Shown one piece after another: positions 54,813 through 64,000 of a stretch of DNA of 64,000 nt. Position 1 is the first letter of the stretch. Each line of letters opens with the position of its first letter. The notes beneath the pieces are model-generated. The model was not told the DNA's origin and searched no databases. It saw only the letters and a program-made list of their open reading frames with translations. The translations under genes were made by a program, and so were the position numbers. Source of the stretch: Colwellia sp. PAMC 20917 (GTDB lineage: Bacteria; Pseudomonadota; Gammaproteobacteria; Enterobacterales; Alteromonadaceae); assembly GCF_001767295.1 (NCBI RefSeq), contig NZ_CP014944.1:248001-312000 (forward strand), in the 5' to 3' direction.

Positions 54813-55799
54813 TTAGATGTGTCCTTTCATTGAAGATAATTGTTGACGAATATAGGCAGACGCCCCTATCAAACCGGGTTGATTTTCGGTGATCACATAC
54901 GTCGGAATATTATTAATAAAACTAGATAGTCGGCCTTTTGTATCAAAACGCTGCCTAAAATTGCTGTTTTTGATGAAATCTATAAAACGAGGCACAATGC
55001 CACCGGCAATATATACACCACCAAAACAACCTAACGTTAAGGCTAAGTTACCGGCAAAGCTGCCTAAAGTATTACAAAATTGATGTAAGGCTTTTTCACA
55101 TAGTGGACATGAGCCATCTATCGCTTTAGCGGAGATTTGTTCAGCTGATAAATTACTCTTGGGCAAGTTATCAATTGACAAAAAGGCTTGATAAATTTGC
55201 TCTAAGCCTCTGCCACAAAGTAATTGCTCATAGGATATTCTATGTTGTTTAGTTTCAAGTAAATAACTTAATATTTTAATTTCATCAGCATCGACAGGAG
55301 CAAAGTCGACATGGCCTCCTTCTCCCCCTAAGCAACACCAACCGTCTCTGGTCGGTACTAAATTAGCAACACCTAGTCCGGTACCAGGACCACAAATAGA
55401 AATAGGCTTGTCTGCAATTGCGACCCCTTCACCAATTTGCACTTTCTGTGCTTGTGTTAGCAAAGGTACTGCATGGGCTATTGCGGTATAGTCATTTATT
55501 AAAAATAACTGACTAATATTCAATGCGTTTTTCAAGGATGATTGAGAAAATGTCCATGGCAAGTTAGTCATGGTAATTTGATCTGTTTCAACCGGACAAG
55601 CAATGGCTAAACACGCATTGATTGTTTTACCTGCAGCGTTATGTAACGCTAAATAAACGCTAATAACATCGGCTAAGCTATCATATTGGTCGCACTGATA
55701 AGTTTTAATATCTGAGATTTGACCATCGTCATTAACGAGGCCAAACCTGATATTAGTACCGCCAATGTCAGCGACTAAGTTAAGTATTGACTCACTCAC
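54813..55799 (-). CDS. glk: Glucokinase
   Basis: A 328-aa ATP-dependent glucokinase of the Glk (proteobacterial) family. The phosphate loop is LVADIGGTNIRFGLV, the glucose-binding segment NLPWTFS and FLINDYTAIAHAVP with catalytic Asp, and GEGGHVDFAPVD closes the site. Its start overlaps the edd stop by 4 bp (ATGA) within the operon. Having glk inside the operon links free glucose uptake to the Entner-Doudoroff route. Confidence 0.95.
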   Translation of the reverse strand: MSESILNLVADIGGTNIRFGLVNDDGQISDIKTYQCDQYDSLADVISVYLALHNAAGKTINACLAIACPVETDQITMTNLPWTFSQSSLKNALNISQLFLINDYTAIAHAVPLLTQAQKVQIGEGVAIADKPISICGPGTGLGVANLVPTRDGWCCLGGEGGHVDFAPVDADEIKILSYLLETKQHRISYEQLLCGRGLEQIYQAFLSIDNLPKSNLSAEQISAKAIDGSCPLCEKALHQFCNTLGSFAGNLALTLGCFGGVYIAGGIVPRFIDFIKNSNFRQRFDTKGRLSSFINNIPTYVITENQPGLIGASAYIRQQLSSMKGHI

Positions 55800-57646
55800 G
55801 AAGCTTTACCATCAATATCAGTTTCATCAAATAATGAACAAGCACCGGTTTCAGCGGTACTTAAATTACGACGCATAAAACCAAAAAGCTCTCGGCCCAT
55901 GCCTTGATGATGACCATTGACTTGAAAAATAGCGTTGTCACGTTGGGCAAGCTCTGCTTCGTCAACCAATAAGGTTAATTCTCCAGTTTCGCCGTCAACT
56001 AAAATCATATCACCGGTTTTCACTTTCGCGATCAAACCGCCATCTAGGGCTTCTGGGCATAAATGAATAGCAGCAGGTACTTTACCTGAGGCGCCAGACA
56101 TACGGCCATCAGTTACCATAGCGACCTTAAAACCTTTGTCTTGAAGAACGCCAAGTGGTGGTGTTAGCTTATGTAATTCAGGCATACCGCGCGCTTTAGG
56201 TCCCTGAAATCTAACCACAGCAACAAAATCTTTTTCTAATTCACCCGCATCAAATGCCGCTTGTAATTCATGTTGATCTTCAAAAACGACGGCAGGTGCT
56301 TTAATAACAAAACTACCTTCACGCAATGAAGATGTTTTAATAACAGAGACACCTAGGTTACCCTTAAGAACGCGTAAACCGCCAGTAGCTTTGAACGGGC
56401 TTGCAACGGTTGCAATAATACTATCGTCGAGAGATTTTTCAACACAGTCAACCCACTTAAGTTCACCGCTTTCGAGTACAGGTTTTTTAGTGTAGCGCGT
56501 TAAACCGCGGCCACAGATAGTTTCAACATCTTCAAAAACTAAACCGCCTTCAATCAATTCTCTAAAGAGTAGTGCCATACCACCGGCTTCTTGAAATTGA
56601 TTTATATCTGCTTCGCCGTTCGGGTAGATACGTGTTAATAGTGGTACCGCTTCAGATAAATCATTAAAGTCTTGGAAGTTAATGATAATACCCGCTGCTT
56701 TTGCAAACGCAATAATATGCATGGTTAAGTTCGTTGAACCGCCCGTCGCAAGTAAGGCAACAATTGCATTAACAATTGAACGCTCATCAACCATTCTGCC
56801 AATCGGCATATAGTTGCCCGACTGTTGCGTTAAACGAGTTGCTTGACGTGCCGCTGCTTTTGTTAATTCTTCACGAAGCTGCGTATTCGGTGCGATAAAT
56901 GATGCGCCAGGTAAATGAAGTCCCATGACTTCAACAACCAGTTGATTTGAATTGGCTGTGCCAAAGAAAGTACAAGTACCCGCAGAGTGATAAGAGGCAG
57001 ATTCAGCCTCAAGAAGCTCTTCTTCGTTGGCTTCACCTTTAGCATATTGCTGGCGAACACGTGCTTTTTCTTTGTTTGGTAAGCCTGAAGGCATAGGGCC
57101 CGCAGGAATAAATACCGTGGGTAAATGTCCAAAAGTCATACTGGCAATCAACAAGCCCGGTACGATTTTATCACAGATGCCCATCATTAATGCGCCATCA
57201 AACATATTATGCGATAAGCCAACCGCTGCAGACATTGCAATAACATCTCTGCTCATTAGGCTTAAATCCATACCCGGTTGGCCTTGAGTAACACCGTCAC
57301 ACATAGCAGGTACACCGGCTGCAAATTGTGCAACACCACCCGCATCTCTCACTGCTGCTTTAATAATCGCAGGATAAGTTTCATAGGGCTGATGAGCAGA
57401 TAACATATCATTATAAGCTGAAACAATAGCGATGTCTGAGTGATGTATACCACGTAATGAGGCCTTGTCTTCTTTACCACAAGCAGCAAAACCATGAGCT
57501 AAGTTACCACACGACAAACCGGCACGATGTACTGTTTGCGAGCTTTCAGCTTCTATCTTAGCTAAATATTTAGCTCTACTGCCTTTACTACGCTCAATAA
57601 TTTCATTGGTAATAGCGACGATTTTTTCATTCATTTTAATAGTCAT
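55796..57646 (-). CDS. edd: Phosphogluconate dehydratase
   Basis: A 616-aa iron-sulfur dehydratase of the IlvD/Edd family that converts 6-phosphogluconate to KDPG. The family motif CDGVTQGQPGMDLSLMSRD is present, with further conserved segments ALLATGGSTNLTMHI, TDGRMSGASGKVPAAIH and ligand Cys residues in GLSCGNLAHG and GTCTFFGTANS. Length is as in E. coli Edd (603). It starts 3 bp after the pgl stop and overlaps glk. Confidence 0.97.
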   Translation of the reverse strand: MTIKMNEKIVAITNEIIERSKGSRAKYLAKIEAESSQTVHRAGLSCGNLAHGFAACGKEDKASLRGIHHSDIAIVSAYNDMLSAHQPYETYPAIIKAAVRDAGGVAQFAAGVPAMCDGVTQGQPGMDLSLMSRDVIAMSAAVGLSHNMFDGALMMGICDKIVPGLLIASMTFGHLPTVFIPAGPMPSGLPNKEKARVRQQYAKGEANEEELLEAESASYHSAGTCTFFGTANSNQLVVEVMGLHLPGASFIAPNTQLREELTKAAARQATRLTQQSGNYMPIGRMVDERSIVNAIVALLATGGSTNLTMHIIAFAKAAGIIINFQDFNDLSEAVPLLTRIYPNGEADINQFQEAGGMALLFRELIEGGLVFEDVETICGRGLTRYTKKPVLESGELKWVDCVEKSLDDSIIATVASPFKATGGLRVLKGNLGVSVIKTSSLREGSFVIKAPAVVFEDQHELQAAFDAGELEKDFVAVVRFQGPKARGMPELHKLTPPLGVLQDKGFKVAMVTDGRMSGASGKVPAAIHLCPEALDGGLIAKVKTGDMILVDGETGELTLLVDEAELAQRDNAIFQVNGHHQGMGRELFGFMRRNLSTAETGACSLFDETDIDGKAS

Positions 57647-57649
57647 ATG

Positions 57650-58345
57650 TTACTCCGCCCAATACACTTGTGTATTGATATCTGGGTTTTGTAAAAATGC
57701 CCTTATTGGCATTTCTGTTTGATTGTTACTTGAAAGTGCTTTTTCTAAAACGACCTTTTTCCCGGCACCACAAACATGCAAAATAATATTTTTACTCTGC
57801 GCTAAATAAGCATAAGTAAAAGTTATACGGTCGTTAGGAGCTGTTTTGGGGACAACCTTCATTAGGGCATCTGTATTATCAAGCGCAAGTGCTGATGATA
57901 TTTGCTCGCTACAAGGGAATAAAGAAGCCGTATGACCGTCTTCACCCATGCCAAGAATAAGCACATCTAAAGGCAATAACTGGCTTTTAGCGTCAGTATT
58001 TAATTGCACTAGAGTTGATTGATCACATTCACCCTCTTTTTTAAGGTGAAAAAATTGTGCAGCGGCTGCTTTATTTTTTAACAGGTTTTCATGTACCAAA
58101 CGGGTATTACTTGCCTCAGACTCAAACTCAACCCAACGTTCGTCCGCTAACGTTACGGTTACGTTTTGCCAATCAATATCTTTAGTCGATAAAGCCGTAA
58201 AAAAACCTTTGGGTGTAGACCCGCCAGAAACAGCCAAACTTGCTTTACCTTTCTGACTCAAAGCGTTTGATAAAAGTTCAGCGACATTATTGGCTAAGGC
58301 ATTATCTAAATCTGTTCGCTGAGCGAAATCGTTTAATTGGTACAT
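57650..58345 (-). CDS. pgl: 6-phosphogluconolactonase
   Basis: A 231-aa DevB-type lactonase that hydrolyses 6-phosphogluconolactone. Conserved motifs: LAVSGGSTPKGFF near the start, VTLADERWVEFESEASN, and LILGMGEDGHTASLFP. It follows zwf by 38 bp and directly precedes edd. Confidence 0.95.
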   Translation of the reverse strand: MYQLNDFAQRTDLDNALANNVAELLSNALSQKGKASLAVSGGSTPKGFFTALSTKDIDWQNVTVTLADERWVEFESEASNTRLVHENLLKNKAAAAQFFHLKKEGECDQSTLVQLNTDAKSQLLPLDVLILGMGEDGHTASLFPCSEQISSALALDNTDALMKVVPKTAPNDRITFTYAYLAQSKNIILHVCGAGKKVVLEKALSSNNQTEMPIRAFLQNPDINTQVYWAE

Positions 58346-58383
58346 AGTTATTTCCTGAAATTCACGTTATCTCTAAAATTTAT

Positions 58384-59859
58384 TTATTCAACCCACTGGC
58401 GATCATCACGAGCGATCATAGAAAGAGAGGCAACGGGTCCCCAAGTTCCAGCAGGATAAGCTTTAGGTGCTTCATTACTTGTCTTCCAGGCTTCGATAAT
58501 ACTATCAGCCCAAGTCCAAGCCGCTTCGACTTCATCACGACTAACAAATAACGATTGATTACCGTTGATAACTTCTAGCATCAATCGTTCGTATGCATCG
58601 ACAACACGCTGATTTTCATAAGTTTCTGAAAAACTCAAATCAAGCTTATTTTCTTGAATATGCATTTGTGAAGCAATACCTGGAATTTTATTCATCATCT
58701 GTAATTCAACGCCTTCGTCAGGCTGTAAACGAATCGTTAATTTATTTGCCGGTAGATCAGCATGGCTATCTTTAAAGATATTATGCGCTTGAGGTTTAAA
58801 TTGCACCACTATCTCACTGTGCTTAGCAGGCATTCTTTTACCCGTACGAAGGTAAAAAGGCACGCCAGCCCAACGCCAATTATCAATTTCCGCTTTTATA
58901 GCAACAAAAGTTTCGGTATCACTTTTTTGATTGGCATCTTCTTCATTTAAGTAACCCGGCACTGGTAAACCATTTAAGTAACCATCGGCGTACTGACCGC
59001 GAACTGTTTTTTCTTTCACATTCAAGCGATTAATGGGCGCGAGAGCTTTAACTGCCTTTAACTTTTCAACACGAATACTTTCTGCACTTAAATCAGCAGG
59101 AGGCTCCATCGCTAAGAGTGATAAAATTTGTAATAAATGGTTTTGTATCATGTCGCGCATTTGCCCTGCGTCGTCATAAAAACCCCATCGTCCTTCAATT
59201 CCAACACTTTCAGCAACCGTTATCTGTACATGGTCAATACTATTACGGTCCCAGTTATTGGTAAAAAGTGAATTGGCAAAACGCAGTACTAATAGATTCA
59301 GTACGGTTTCTTTTCCTAGATAGTGATCGATACGATAAATTTGGTTTTCATTGAAATAACGAGAAACTTGATCGTTAATAACTTTTGATGATGCAAGGCA
59401 GTTGCCAATCGGTTTTTCCATCACAACACGGTCAGCGTCAGTAATAAGTTTAGCTGACTTTAAACCGTCGGTAATATCACCATAAATAGCAGGAGGCGTT
59501 GAAAAATAATAAACACGTGTATCATGGCCACCTTTTAACGTTGCAGCTAAGTTACTATAAGAGACAGTGTCTTTAAAATCTAACTGTTGATAAACCATAC
59601 GGCTAATAAAACGAGCAAGTACTTCTTCGTTTAAGCCTTCTTTGACAAACTCAGTAAGATTCTCAATAACAAAAGCCGTAAATTCTTCTACCGAATGGTC
59701 TTGTCTGGCGACACCTAAAATTCGACTTTCTAAATTTAATAAGCCGGCTTGGTCTAATTGATATAAAGCGGGTAATAATTTGCGACGAGACAAGTCACCA
59801 AGTGCACCAAAAATAACAATTTCACTGGCAGACTGAAGATCAGAACTTTTCATAAACAA
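58384..59859 (-). CDS. zwf: Glucose-6-phosphate 1-dehydrogenase
   Basis: A 491-aa enzyme, first step of the oxidative pentose phosphate and Entner-Doudoroff pathways, making 6-phosphogluconolactone and NAD(P)H. The nucleotide-binding loop is IFGALGDLSRRKLLPALYQL. The signature RIDHYLGKETVLNLL, with catalytic His, lies near residue 180. The start is ATG at 59859 with a second ATG two codons on. It is the first gene of the operon zwf-pgl-edd-glk-eda, with two HexR-type sites upstream. Confidence 0.97.
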   Translation of the reverse strand: MFMKSSDLQSASEIVIFGALGDLSRRKLLPALYQLDQAGLLNLESRILGVARQDHSVEEFTAFVIENLTEFVKEGLNEEVLARFISRMVYQQLDFKDTVSYSNLAATLKGGHDTRVYYFSTPPAIYGDITDGLKSAKLITDADRVVMEKPIGNCLASSKVINDQVSRYFNENQIYRIDHYLGKETVLNLLVLRFANSLFTNNWDRNSIDHVQITVAESVGIEGRWGFYDDAGQMRDMIQNHLLQILSLLAMEPPADLSAESIRVEKLKAVKALAPINRLNVKEKTVRGQYADGYLNGLPVPGYLNEEDANQKSDTETFVAIKAEIDNWRWAGVPFYLRTGKRMPAKHSEIVVQFKPQAHNIFKDSHADLPANKLTIRLQPDEGVELQMMNKIPGIASQMHIQENKLDLSFSETYENQRVVDAYERLMLEVINGNQSLFVSRDEVEAAWTWADSIIEAWKTSNEAPKAYPAGTWGPVASLSMIARDDRQWVE

Positions 59860-59934
59860 TATCTCTTTTTTTGGCTTTCTTTATTGAACACTGATAATAA
59901 CTAAAATTACCTCATCAATAAACCTAGCACATAT

Positions 59935-59949
59935 TGTAACTAAACTACA
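59935..59949. promoter_or_regulatory. HexR-type operator, zwf-proximal
   Basis: TGTAACTAAACTACA has one mismatch to TGTARTWWWAYTACA. It lies 76 bp upstream of the zwf start. Confidence 0.75.
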
Positions 59950-59995
59950 TTTATCCATAATTTAACGGGTATATTGGCATCAGTAAAGAACTTTT

Positions 59996-60010
59996 TGTAA
60001 TTAAATTACA
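59996..60010. promoter_or_regulatory. HexR-type operator, perfect palindrome
   Basis: TGTAATTAAATTACA is the exact HexR consensus. It lies in the zwf-hexR gap, 47 bp from the zwf-proximal site, where it could also give hexR autoregulation. Confidence 0.88.
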
Positions 60011-60225
60011 TTTTAGGTATTATGAATAAATAAAAGCTTTACGCGGCAATTTTACTCAAAGTTCATTGTTGGTTAGTGGTTATTCGTATGAAACATTAAT
60101 TAAAGGTTTGCTAAAAATTGCCAATATGTTTTATATTAGCTGTAATTATGAAATAAATTTTCATTATTCTCGTCATTTAGACAGAAAATTAATTACAATT
60201 ATTGTAAAAAGTAGGATTGACCGAC

Positions 60226-61074
60226 ATGAATATATTAGAAAAGATCGCCGACGAATTAGATACTTTCAGTAAATCTGAACGTAAGGTGGCAGAGGTAATA
60301 TTGTCTTCTCCGGGTACCGTTATTCATGCCAGTATCGCTGCCTTAGCTAAACAAGCAAATATCAGTGAGCCTACTGTTAATAGGTTTTGTCGTCGTTTAG
60401 ATACTAAAGGTTATCCCGATTTTAAACTTCATTTAGCCCAAAGTTTAGCCAACGGTACCCCTTATGTTAATAGGCATGTTGATGAAAACGATACGGCTGA
60501 TGAATATACAGATAAAATTTTTGAATCAACCATGGCTAATCTTGAATTAGCCCGTAAAAGTTTAGATGCAAATGTGATCAACCGATCTGTTGATGTGTTA
60601 ACACAAGCGAACAAAATATCATTTTTTGGCTTGGGCGCTTCCGCAGTTGTTGCTCATGATGCTTTAAATAAATTCTTTCGCTTTAATGTGCCAGTAGTTT
60701 ATTTCGATGACATATTAATGCAACGTATGAGTGCTATAAATAGTCGCCAAGGTGATGTTGTTGTTGTAATTTCTCATACGGGGCGAACCAAGTCATTGGT
60801 TGAGGTCGCCAGTTTAGCAAAAGAAAATGATGCCATTGTTATCGGAATAACAACGGCGGGTAGTCCTCTGGCAAAAGAATGTAATATCGTTTTATCTGTT
60901 GATGTTGCTGAAGACACCGATTTATATATGCCTATGTCATCACGTATCGCTCAACTTGCATTGATTGATGTATTAGCAACAGGCTTTACCCTGAGACGTG
61001 GTACAAAATTTAGAGAAAACTTAAAGAAAGTTAAAGACAGTTTACGTAGCTCTCGTTTTGAGCGCAAAGACTAA
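60226..61074 (+). CDS. hexR: HexR transcriptional regulator (RpiR family)
   Basis: A 282-aa RpiR-type regulator. I choose ATG 60226 ([26 protein letters not shown]), which has AGGA 9 bp upstream and matches known HexR starts. The N-terminal HTH spans residues about 1-75 ([22 protein letters not shown]). The SIS sugar-phosphate domain follows ([31 protein letters not shown]). In gammaproteobacteria HexR represses zwf, edd, eda and some glycolytic genes until KDPG binds. It is divergent from zwf and followed by pykA. Confidence 0.95.
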   Translation: MNILEKIADELDTFSKSERKVAEVILSSPGTVIHASIAALAKQANISEPTVNRFCRRLDTKGYPDFKLHLAQSLANGTPYVNRHVDENDTADEYTDKIFESTMANLELARKSLDANVINRSVDVLTQANKISFFGLGASAVVAHDALNKFFRFNVPVVYFDDILMQRMSAINSRQGDVVVVISHTGRTKSLVEVASLAKENDAIVIGITTAGSPLAKECNIVLSVDVAEDTDLYMPMSSRIAQLALIDVLATGFTLRRGTKFRENLKKVKDSLRSSRFERKD

Positions 61075-61147
61075 ACAGCATTATCGATGGCGACTAACAC
61101 TGATTTGTTTATCGTCAAAATCAAACAATATTATAATAAGGATTAAG

Positions 61148-62599
61148 ATGCCTAGAAGAACTAAAATTGTAGCGACCTTAGGGCCAGCCACTGACGACAG
61201 AGCCGTATTAAAAGAAGTATTAGCCGCTGGTGTAAATGTGGTTCGTTTAAACTTCTCTCATGGTATTCCACAAGATCATATTGACCGTGCCAACAATGTT
61301 CGCGAAATAGCTAAAGAATTGGGTATATATGTTGGTATCTTAGGTGATTTACAAGGCCCTAAAATACGCGTATCAACGTTTAAAAATGGTCCAATTAAAT
61401 TAGCCATTGGTGATAAATTTGAACTTGACGCAGAATTGCCAAAAGGTGAAGGCTGCCAAGAGAAAGTGGGTATCGATTACAAAAAATTACCACAAGATGT
61501 CGTCCCTGGCGATATTCTTTTACTTGACGATGGTCGTGTACAATTAAAAGTTTTAAGTACACAAGGGCAATCAGTTTTCACCGAAGTAACGGTGGGTGGA
61601 CCTTTATCAAACAATAAAGGTATTAATCGTCAAGGCGGTGGCTTAACAGCACCAGCATTAACAGCTAAAGATAAAGAAGATATTAAATTAGCCGCAAAAA
61701 TTAATGTCGACTTCTTAGCGGTTTCTTTTCCTCGTGATGCTGCAGATATGCGTGAAGCACGTTTATTAGCGCAAGAAGCTGGTTGTGATGCACGCTTAGT
61801 GTCTAAAATTGAACGTGCAGAAGCAGTAAATGATGATAAAGTGCTTGATGAAATTATTCTAGCCTCTGACGTTGTCATGGTTGCTCGTGGTGATTTAGGT
61901 GTTGAAATTGGCGATGCTGCATTAGTCGGTAAGCAAAAACATATAATCGCTCGTAGTCGTCAGTTAAACCGTGTTGTTATTACCGCAACACAAATGATGG
62001 AGACCATGATTGAAAACCCTATGCCGACCCGTGCTGAAGTTATGGATGTTGCAAATGCCGTGCTTGATGGTACTGATGCAGTCATGCTCAGTGCTGAAAC
62101 TGCTGCAGGTAAATACCCAGTAGAAACAGTAAAAGCGATGGCATCAGTATGTATCGGCGCCGAAGAGCATCGTTCAGTAAATATTTCAAACCACCGTAAT
62201 GAACTCACTTTTTCTGAGATTTCAGAAACAATCGCAATGTCAGCCATGTATGCAGCTAATCACCTTGTGGGTGTTAAAGCTATTATATCATTGACTGAAT
62301 CTGGACATACCAGCAAAATCATGTCTCGTATTACTTCAGGTTTGCCTATTTATTCTTTATCTCGTCATCAGAAAACATTAAATAAAACCGCTATTTATCG
62401 TGGTGTTTATCCTGTTGAATTTGACTCTACACATTTTCCTGATGAAGAATTATCTAATGCGGTACTCAATAAAGTCTTAACTAAAGCAGACTTAAAAGTT
62501 GACGACATAGTGATATTCACCCACGGTGATATGATGGAAACGGTTGGCGCAACTAATACGATGAAAGTATTAACAGTAACAAAAAAACATCTCAGCTAA
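61148..62599 (+). CDS. pykA: Pyruvate kinase
   Basis: A 483-aa pyruvate kinase, starting at ATG 61148 ([17 protein letters not shown]) with AAGGA upstream; an earlier in-frame ATG overlaps hexR and gives an unlikely N-terminal extension. Substrate and catalytic motifs: [22 protein letters not shown] (active-site Lys) and [12 protein letters not shown], then [10 protein letters not shown]. The order hexR-pykA and the length fit PykA (type II) of E. coli, which is 480 aa and AMP-responsive. Confidence 0.95.
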   Translation: MPRRTKIVATLGPATDDRAVLKEVLAAGVNVVRLNFSHGIPQDHIDRANNVREIAKELGIYVGILGDLQGPKIRVSTFKNGPIKLAIGDKFELDAELPKGEGCQEKVGIDYKKLPQDVVPGDILLLDDGRVQLKVLSTQGQSVFTEVTVGGPLSNNKGINRQGGGLTAPALTAKDKEDIKLAAKINVDFLAVSFPRDAADMREARLLAQEAGCDARLVSKIERAEAVNDDKVLDEIILASDVVMVARGDLGVEIGDAALVGKQKHIIARSRQLNRVVITATQMMETMIENPMPTRAEVMDVANAVLDGTDAVMLSAETAAGKYPVETVKAMASVCIGAEEHRSVNISNHRNELTFSEISETIAMSAMYAANHLVGVKAIISLTESGHTSKIMSRITSGLPIYSLSRHQKTLNKTAIYRGVYPVEFDSTHFPDEELSNAVLNKVLTKADLKVDDIVIFTHGDMMETVGATNTMKVLTVTKKHLS

Positions 62600-62672
62600 T
62601 CAATTGCTGTGACCCATTAAGGTAAAGCTTCAAGCGGTTACCTTAAGCTGGCAAGCAAAAAAGTTTAGATCC

Positions 62673-62702
62673 AAAAAGGTAGCTCAATAGCTACCTTTTT
62701 TT
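62673..62702 (+). terminator. Terminator between pykA and pfkA
   Basis: The stem AAAAAGGTAGCT/AGCTACCTTTTT has a 4-nt loop and a T run. Confidence 0.85.
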
Positions 62703-62788
62703 ATGTGCAAAAGATAATCAAGGTAAATAATGACGGATGCAAAAAACTTCCTTAGAATAGATTTTACTAGATAAGGTTAAAAACTATT

Positions 62789-63793
62789 ATGACGATAAAA
62801 AATATTGCAGTATTAACCAGTGGTGGCGATGCTCCCGGCATGAATGCGGCGATACGTGCGGTCGTACTTGCTGCGCATCACTATGCATTGCCCACGATTG
62901 GTTTTTTTTCTGGTTATAACGGTTTAATTGAAGCAAGTTCGACATTGCTAACACCTGCAAGTGTTAATGGCATTATCCACCGAGGAGGCACTATTTTAAA
63001 AAGTGCTCGCTGCCCCGCCATGCTCACTGAGCAAGGTTTAAAATCAGCCGCAGCAACCCTTAGAAAAGAACAAATAGACGCCTTAATCGTTATTGGCGGC
63101 GATGGCTCTTTTAACGGCTTACTGGCGTTAAATAAATATTGGTCAGGAGCTATTATAGGTATTCCAGGGACCATAGATAATGATATTGATGGTACAGATT
63201 TCACCATCGGCTTTTCTACTGCAGTCAATACCGGTATTGAAGCGATAGATAAAATACGTGACACGGCAGAAGCTTTTGAGCGAATTTTTATTGTTGAAGT
63301 CATGGGCAGGCGAAGTGGACACATCACTTTTAATGTCGGTATCGCCAGTGCAGCTGAGCAAATATTATCTTTTGAGAATTTTTCTCAAGCCGACGAGCAA
63401 GAAAAACTCAGTCATTTAGCTAAAGAAATCAAACAAGCACAGCACAATAGGCATGCCAGTTATATTATAGTTATTGCTGAGAACTTATGGCCCGGTGGCG
63501 CTGTACAGCTCGCTAAGCAATTAAAACAGACCGCAAACATTGACTGTACTGCATGTATACTTGGCTATATTCAACGAGGTGGTTCACCGGTAGCTAAAGA
63601 CCGAATTTTAGCAACAAAAATGGGGGTTGCTGCAGTACAAGCGCTAATAGCAGGAAAGAGTAACGTTATGATTGGCGAACGTAATAATCAATTACTCACA
63701 GTCCCTCTGGACATAGCCGTTCAACATAAAGAAAAAGTCAGTGAAAGCTTAGTTTCAGCACAAGAAAATATTCTCGCCTTAACGGCGCAGTAA
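62789..63793 (+). CDS. pfkA: ATP-dependent 6-phosphofructokinase
   Basis: A 334-aa phosphofructokinase. The ATP-binding start is AVLTSGGDAPGMNAAIRAVV, followed by IGGDGSFNGLLAL (GGDGS, the ATP rather than pyrophosphate form) and the catalytic GIPGTIDNDIDGTDFTIGF with the catalytic Asp. MGRRSGH binds fructose-6-phosphate. It gives the organism an upper glycolysis step beside the Entner-Doudoroff operon. It has its own start region and is separated from pykA by a terminator. Confidence 0.95.
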   Translation: MTIKNIAVLTSGGDAPGMNAAIRAVVLAAHHYALPTIGFFSGYNGLIEASSTLLTPASVNGIIHRGGTILKSARCPAMLTEQGLKSAAATLRKEQIDALIVIGGDGSFNGLLALNKYWSGAIIGIPGTIDNDIDGTDFTIGFSTAVNTGIEAIDKIRDTAEAFERIFIVEVMGRRSGHITFNVGIASAAEQILSFENFSQADEQEKLSHLAKEIKQAQHNRHASYIIVIAENLWPGGAVQLAKQLKQTANIDCTACILGYIQRGGSPVAKDRILATKMGVAAVQALIAGKSNVMIGERNNQLLTVPLDIAVQHKEKVSESLVSAQENILALTAQ

Positions 63794-63798
63794 CTGCC

Positions 63799-63832
63799 TA
63801 AAAAAAGCTTAAGCAACAGTCATAAGCTTTTA
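63799..63832. terminator. Terminator after pfkA
   Basis: The stem AAAGCTTA/TAAGCTTT has a 12-nt loop and A/T-rich flanks on both strands, so it may serve pfkA and the convergent partial gene. Confidence 0.65.
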
Positions 63833-63864
63833 AGGTATCTATCAAGTCGCTGAGCTGAAATGAC

Positions 63865-64000
63865 TTAAATACCGAGTTCTTTACACCATTGACAAGCGGC
63901 AACAAACTCTTGCTGAATATAGGTTTCGTCAAGTGAATACATTTCAATTAATTGCGTTATATTCTCACCATTACCCCTGATGTACTTAACCGTAAAATCA
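63865..64000 (-). CDS. Partial unknown gene, C-terminal part
   Basis: A minus-strand frame enters from the right edge and ends at a stop at 63865-63867, encoding 44 visible residues that end CQWCKELGI. It is hydrophilic, with a Cys-x-x-Cys near the end. It is too short to assign to a family. Confidence 0.5.
   Translation of the reverse strand, partial: DFTVKYIRGNGENITQLIEMYSLDETYIQQEFVAACQWCKELGI

Noticed and set aside
60132-60210. Further HexR-like sites close to hexR
   Set aside because: Only half-site matches (TGTAATTATG, and TTACAATTATTGTAA with the wrong arm order), so they are not called.
60066-60272. Plus-strand 68-aa frame upstream of hexR
   Set aside because: It overlaps the hexR start in another frame and occupies the regulatory gap; no ribosome-binding site was seen.

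Overview
The window looks like chromosome from an AT-rich marine gammaproteobacterium of the Alteromonadales, most likely Colwelliaceae (Colwellia/Thalassotalea-like). The grounds are a gly-cys-leu tRNA cluster followed by pgsA-uvrC-uvrY, a HexR-controlled Entner-Doudoroff operon, a leucine dehydrogenase, a DUF2989 lipoprotein and a stand-alone secDF pair. The assignment rests on gene content and protein flavour, not on a search.

Positions 1 to about 18,780 are accessory DNA. The best reading is one or two integrated mobile elements whose right end lies at the 3' end of the outermost tRNA-Leu(UAA) gene; the left end is not in the window. From left to right it holds: a partial unknown gene; a DUF6035/CoiA-like nuclease candidate divergent from a WYL-domain regulator; a 589-aa unknown protein divergent from a tyrosine recombinase; a co-directional block with a 900-aa family B DNA polymerase resembling the primer-independent polymerases (piPolB) of pipolins, small unknown proteins, a DUF2787 protein, a glycine-zipper protein and a ParA/ribbon-helix-helix partition pair; a HEPN-like protein; three exported proteins bracketed by two related about 157-bp MITE-like repeats; and a second, P4-type integrase next to tRNA-Leu. 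The polymerase keeps its polymerisation motifs but has lost the acidic ExoI residues, so it is probably proofreading-deficient.

Positions 18,785 to 20,001 carry seven tRNA genes on the minus strand (3 Leu-UAA, 3 Gly-GCC, 1 Cys-GCA), expanded by tandem duplication, with a recognisable promoter. After that the window is core chromosome: pgsA, uvrC, uvrY, fabA (with a FabR-type operator), a membrane EAL protein, an ABC-2 exporter, DAHP synthase, a secDF paralogue, metC, the SOS pair polB/dinG sharing one LexA box, then rluE-nudJ-mnmA-hflD-purB, the ribosomal oxygenase gene roxA, leucine dehydrogenase, two GAPDH genes, msrB and gnd.

Positions 52,800 to 63,800 hold central carbon metabolism. An operon zwf-pgl-edd-glk-eda (minus strand) takes glucose through 6-phosphogluconate to pyruvate and glyceraldehyde-3-phosphate. 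The divergent hexR gene encodes its likely repressor. HexR-type palindromes lie in the zwf-hexR gap (two) and before gapA (one). pykA and pfkA follow hexR, so both upper glycolysis and Entner-Doudoroff enzymes are present.
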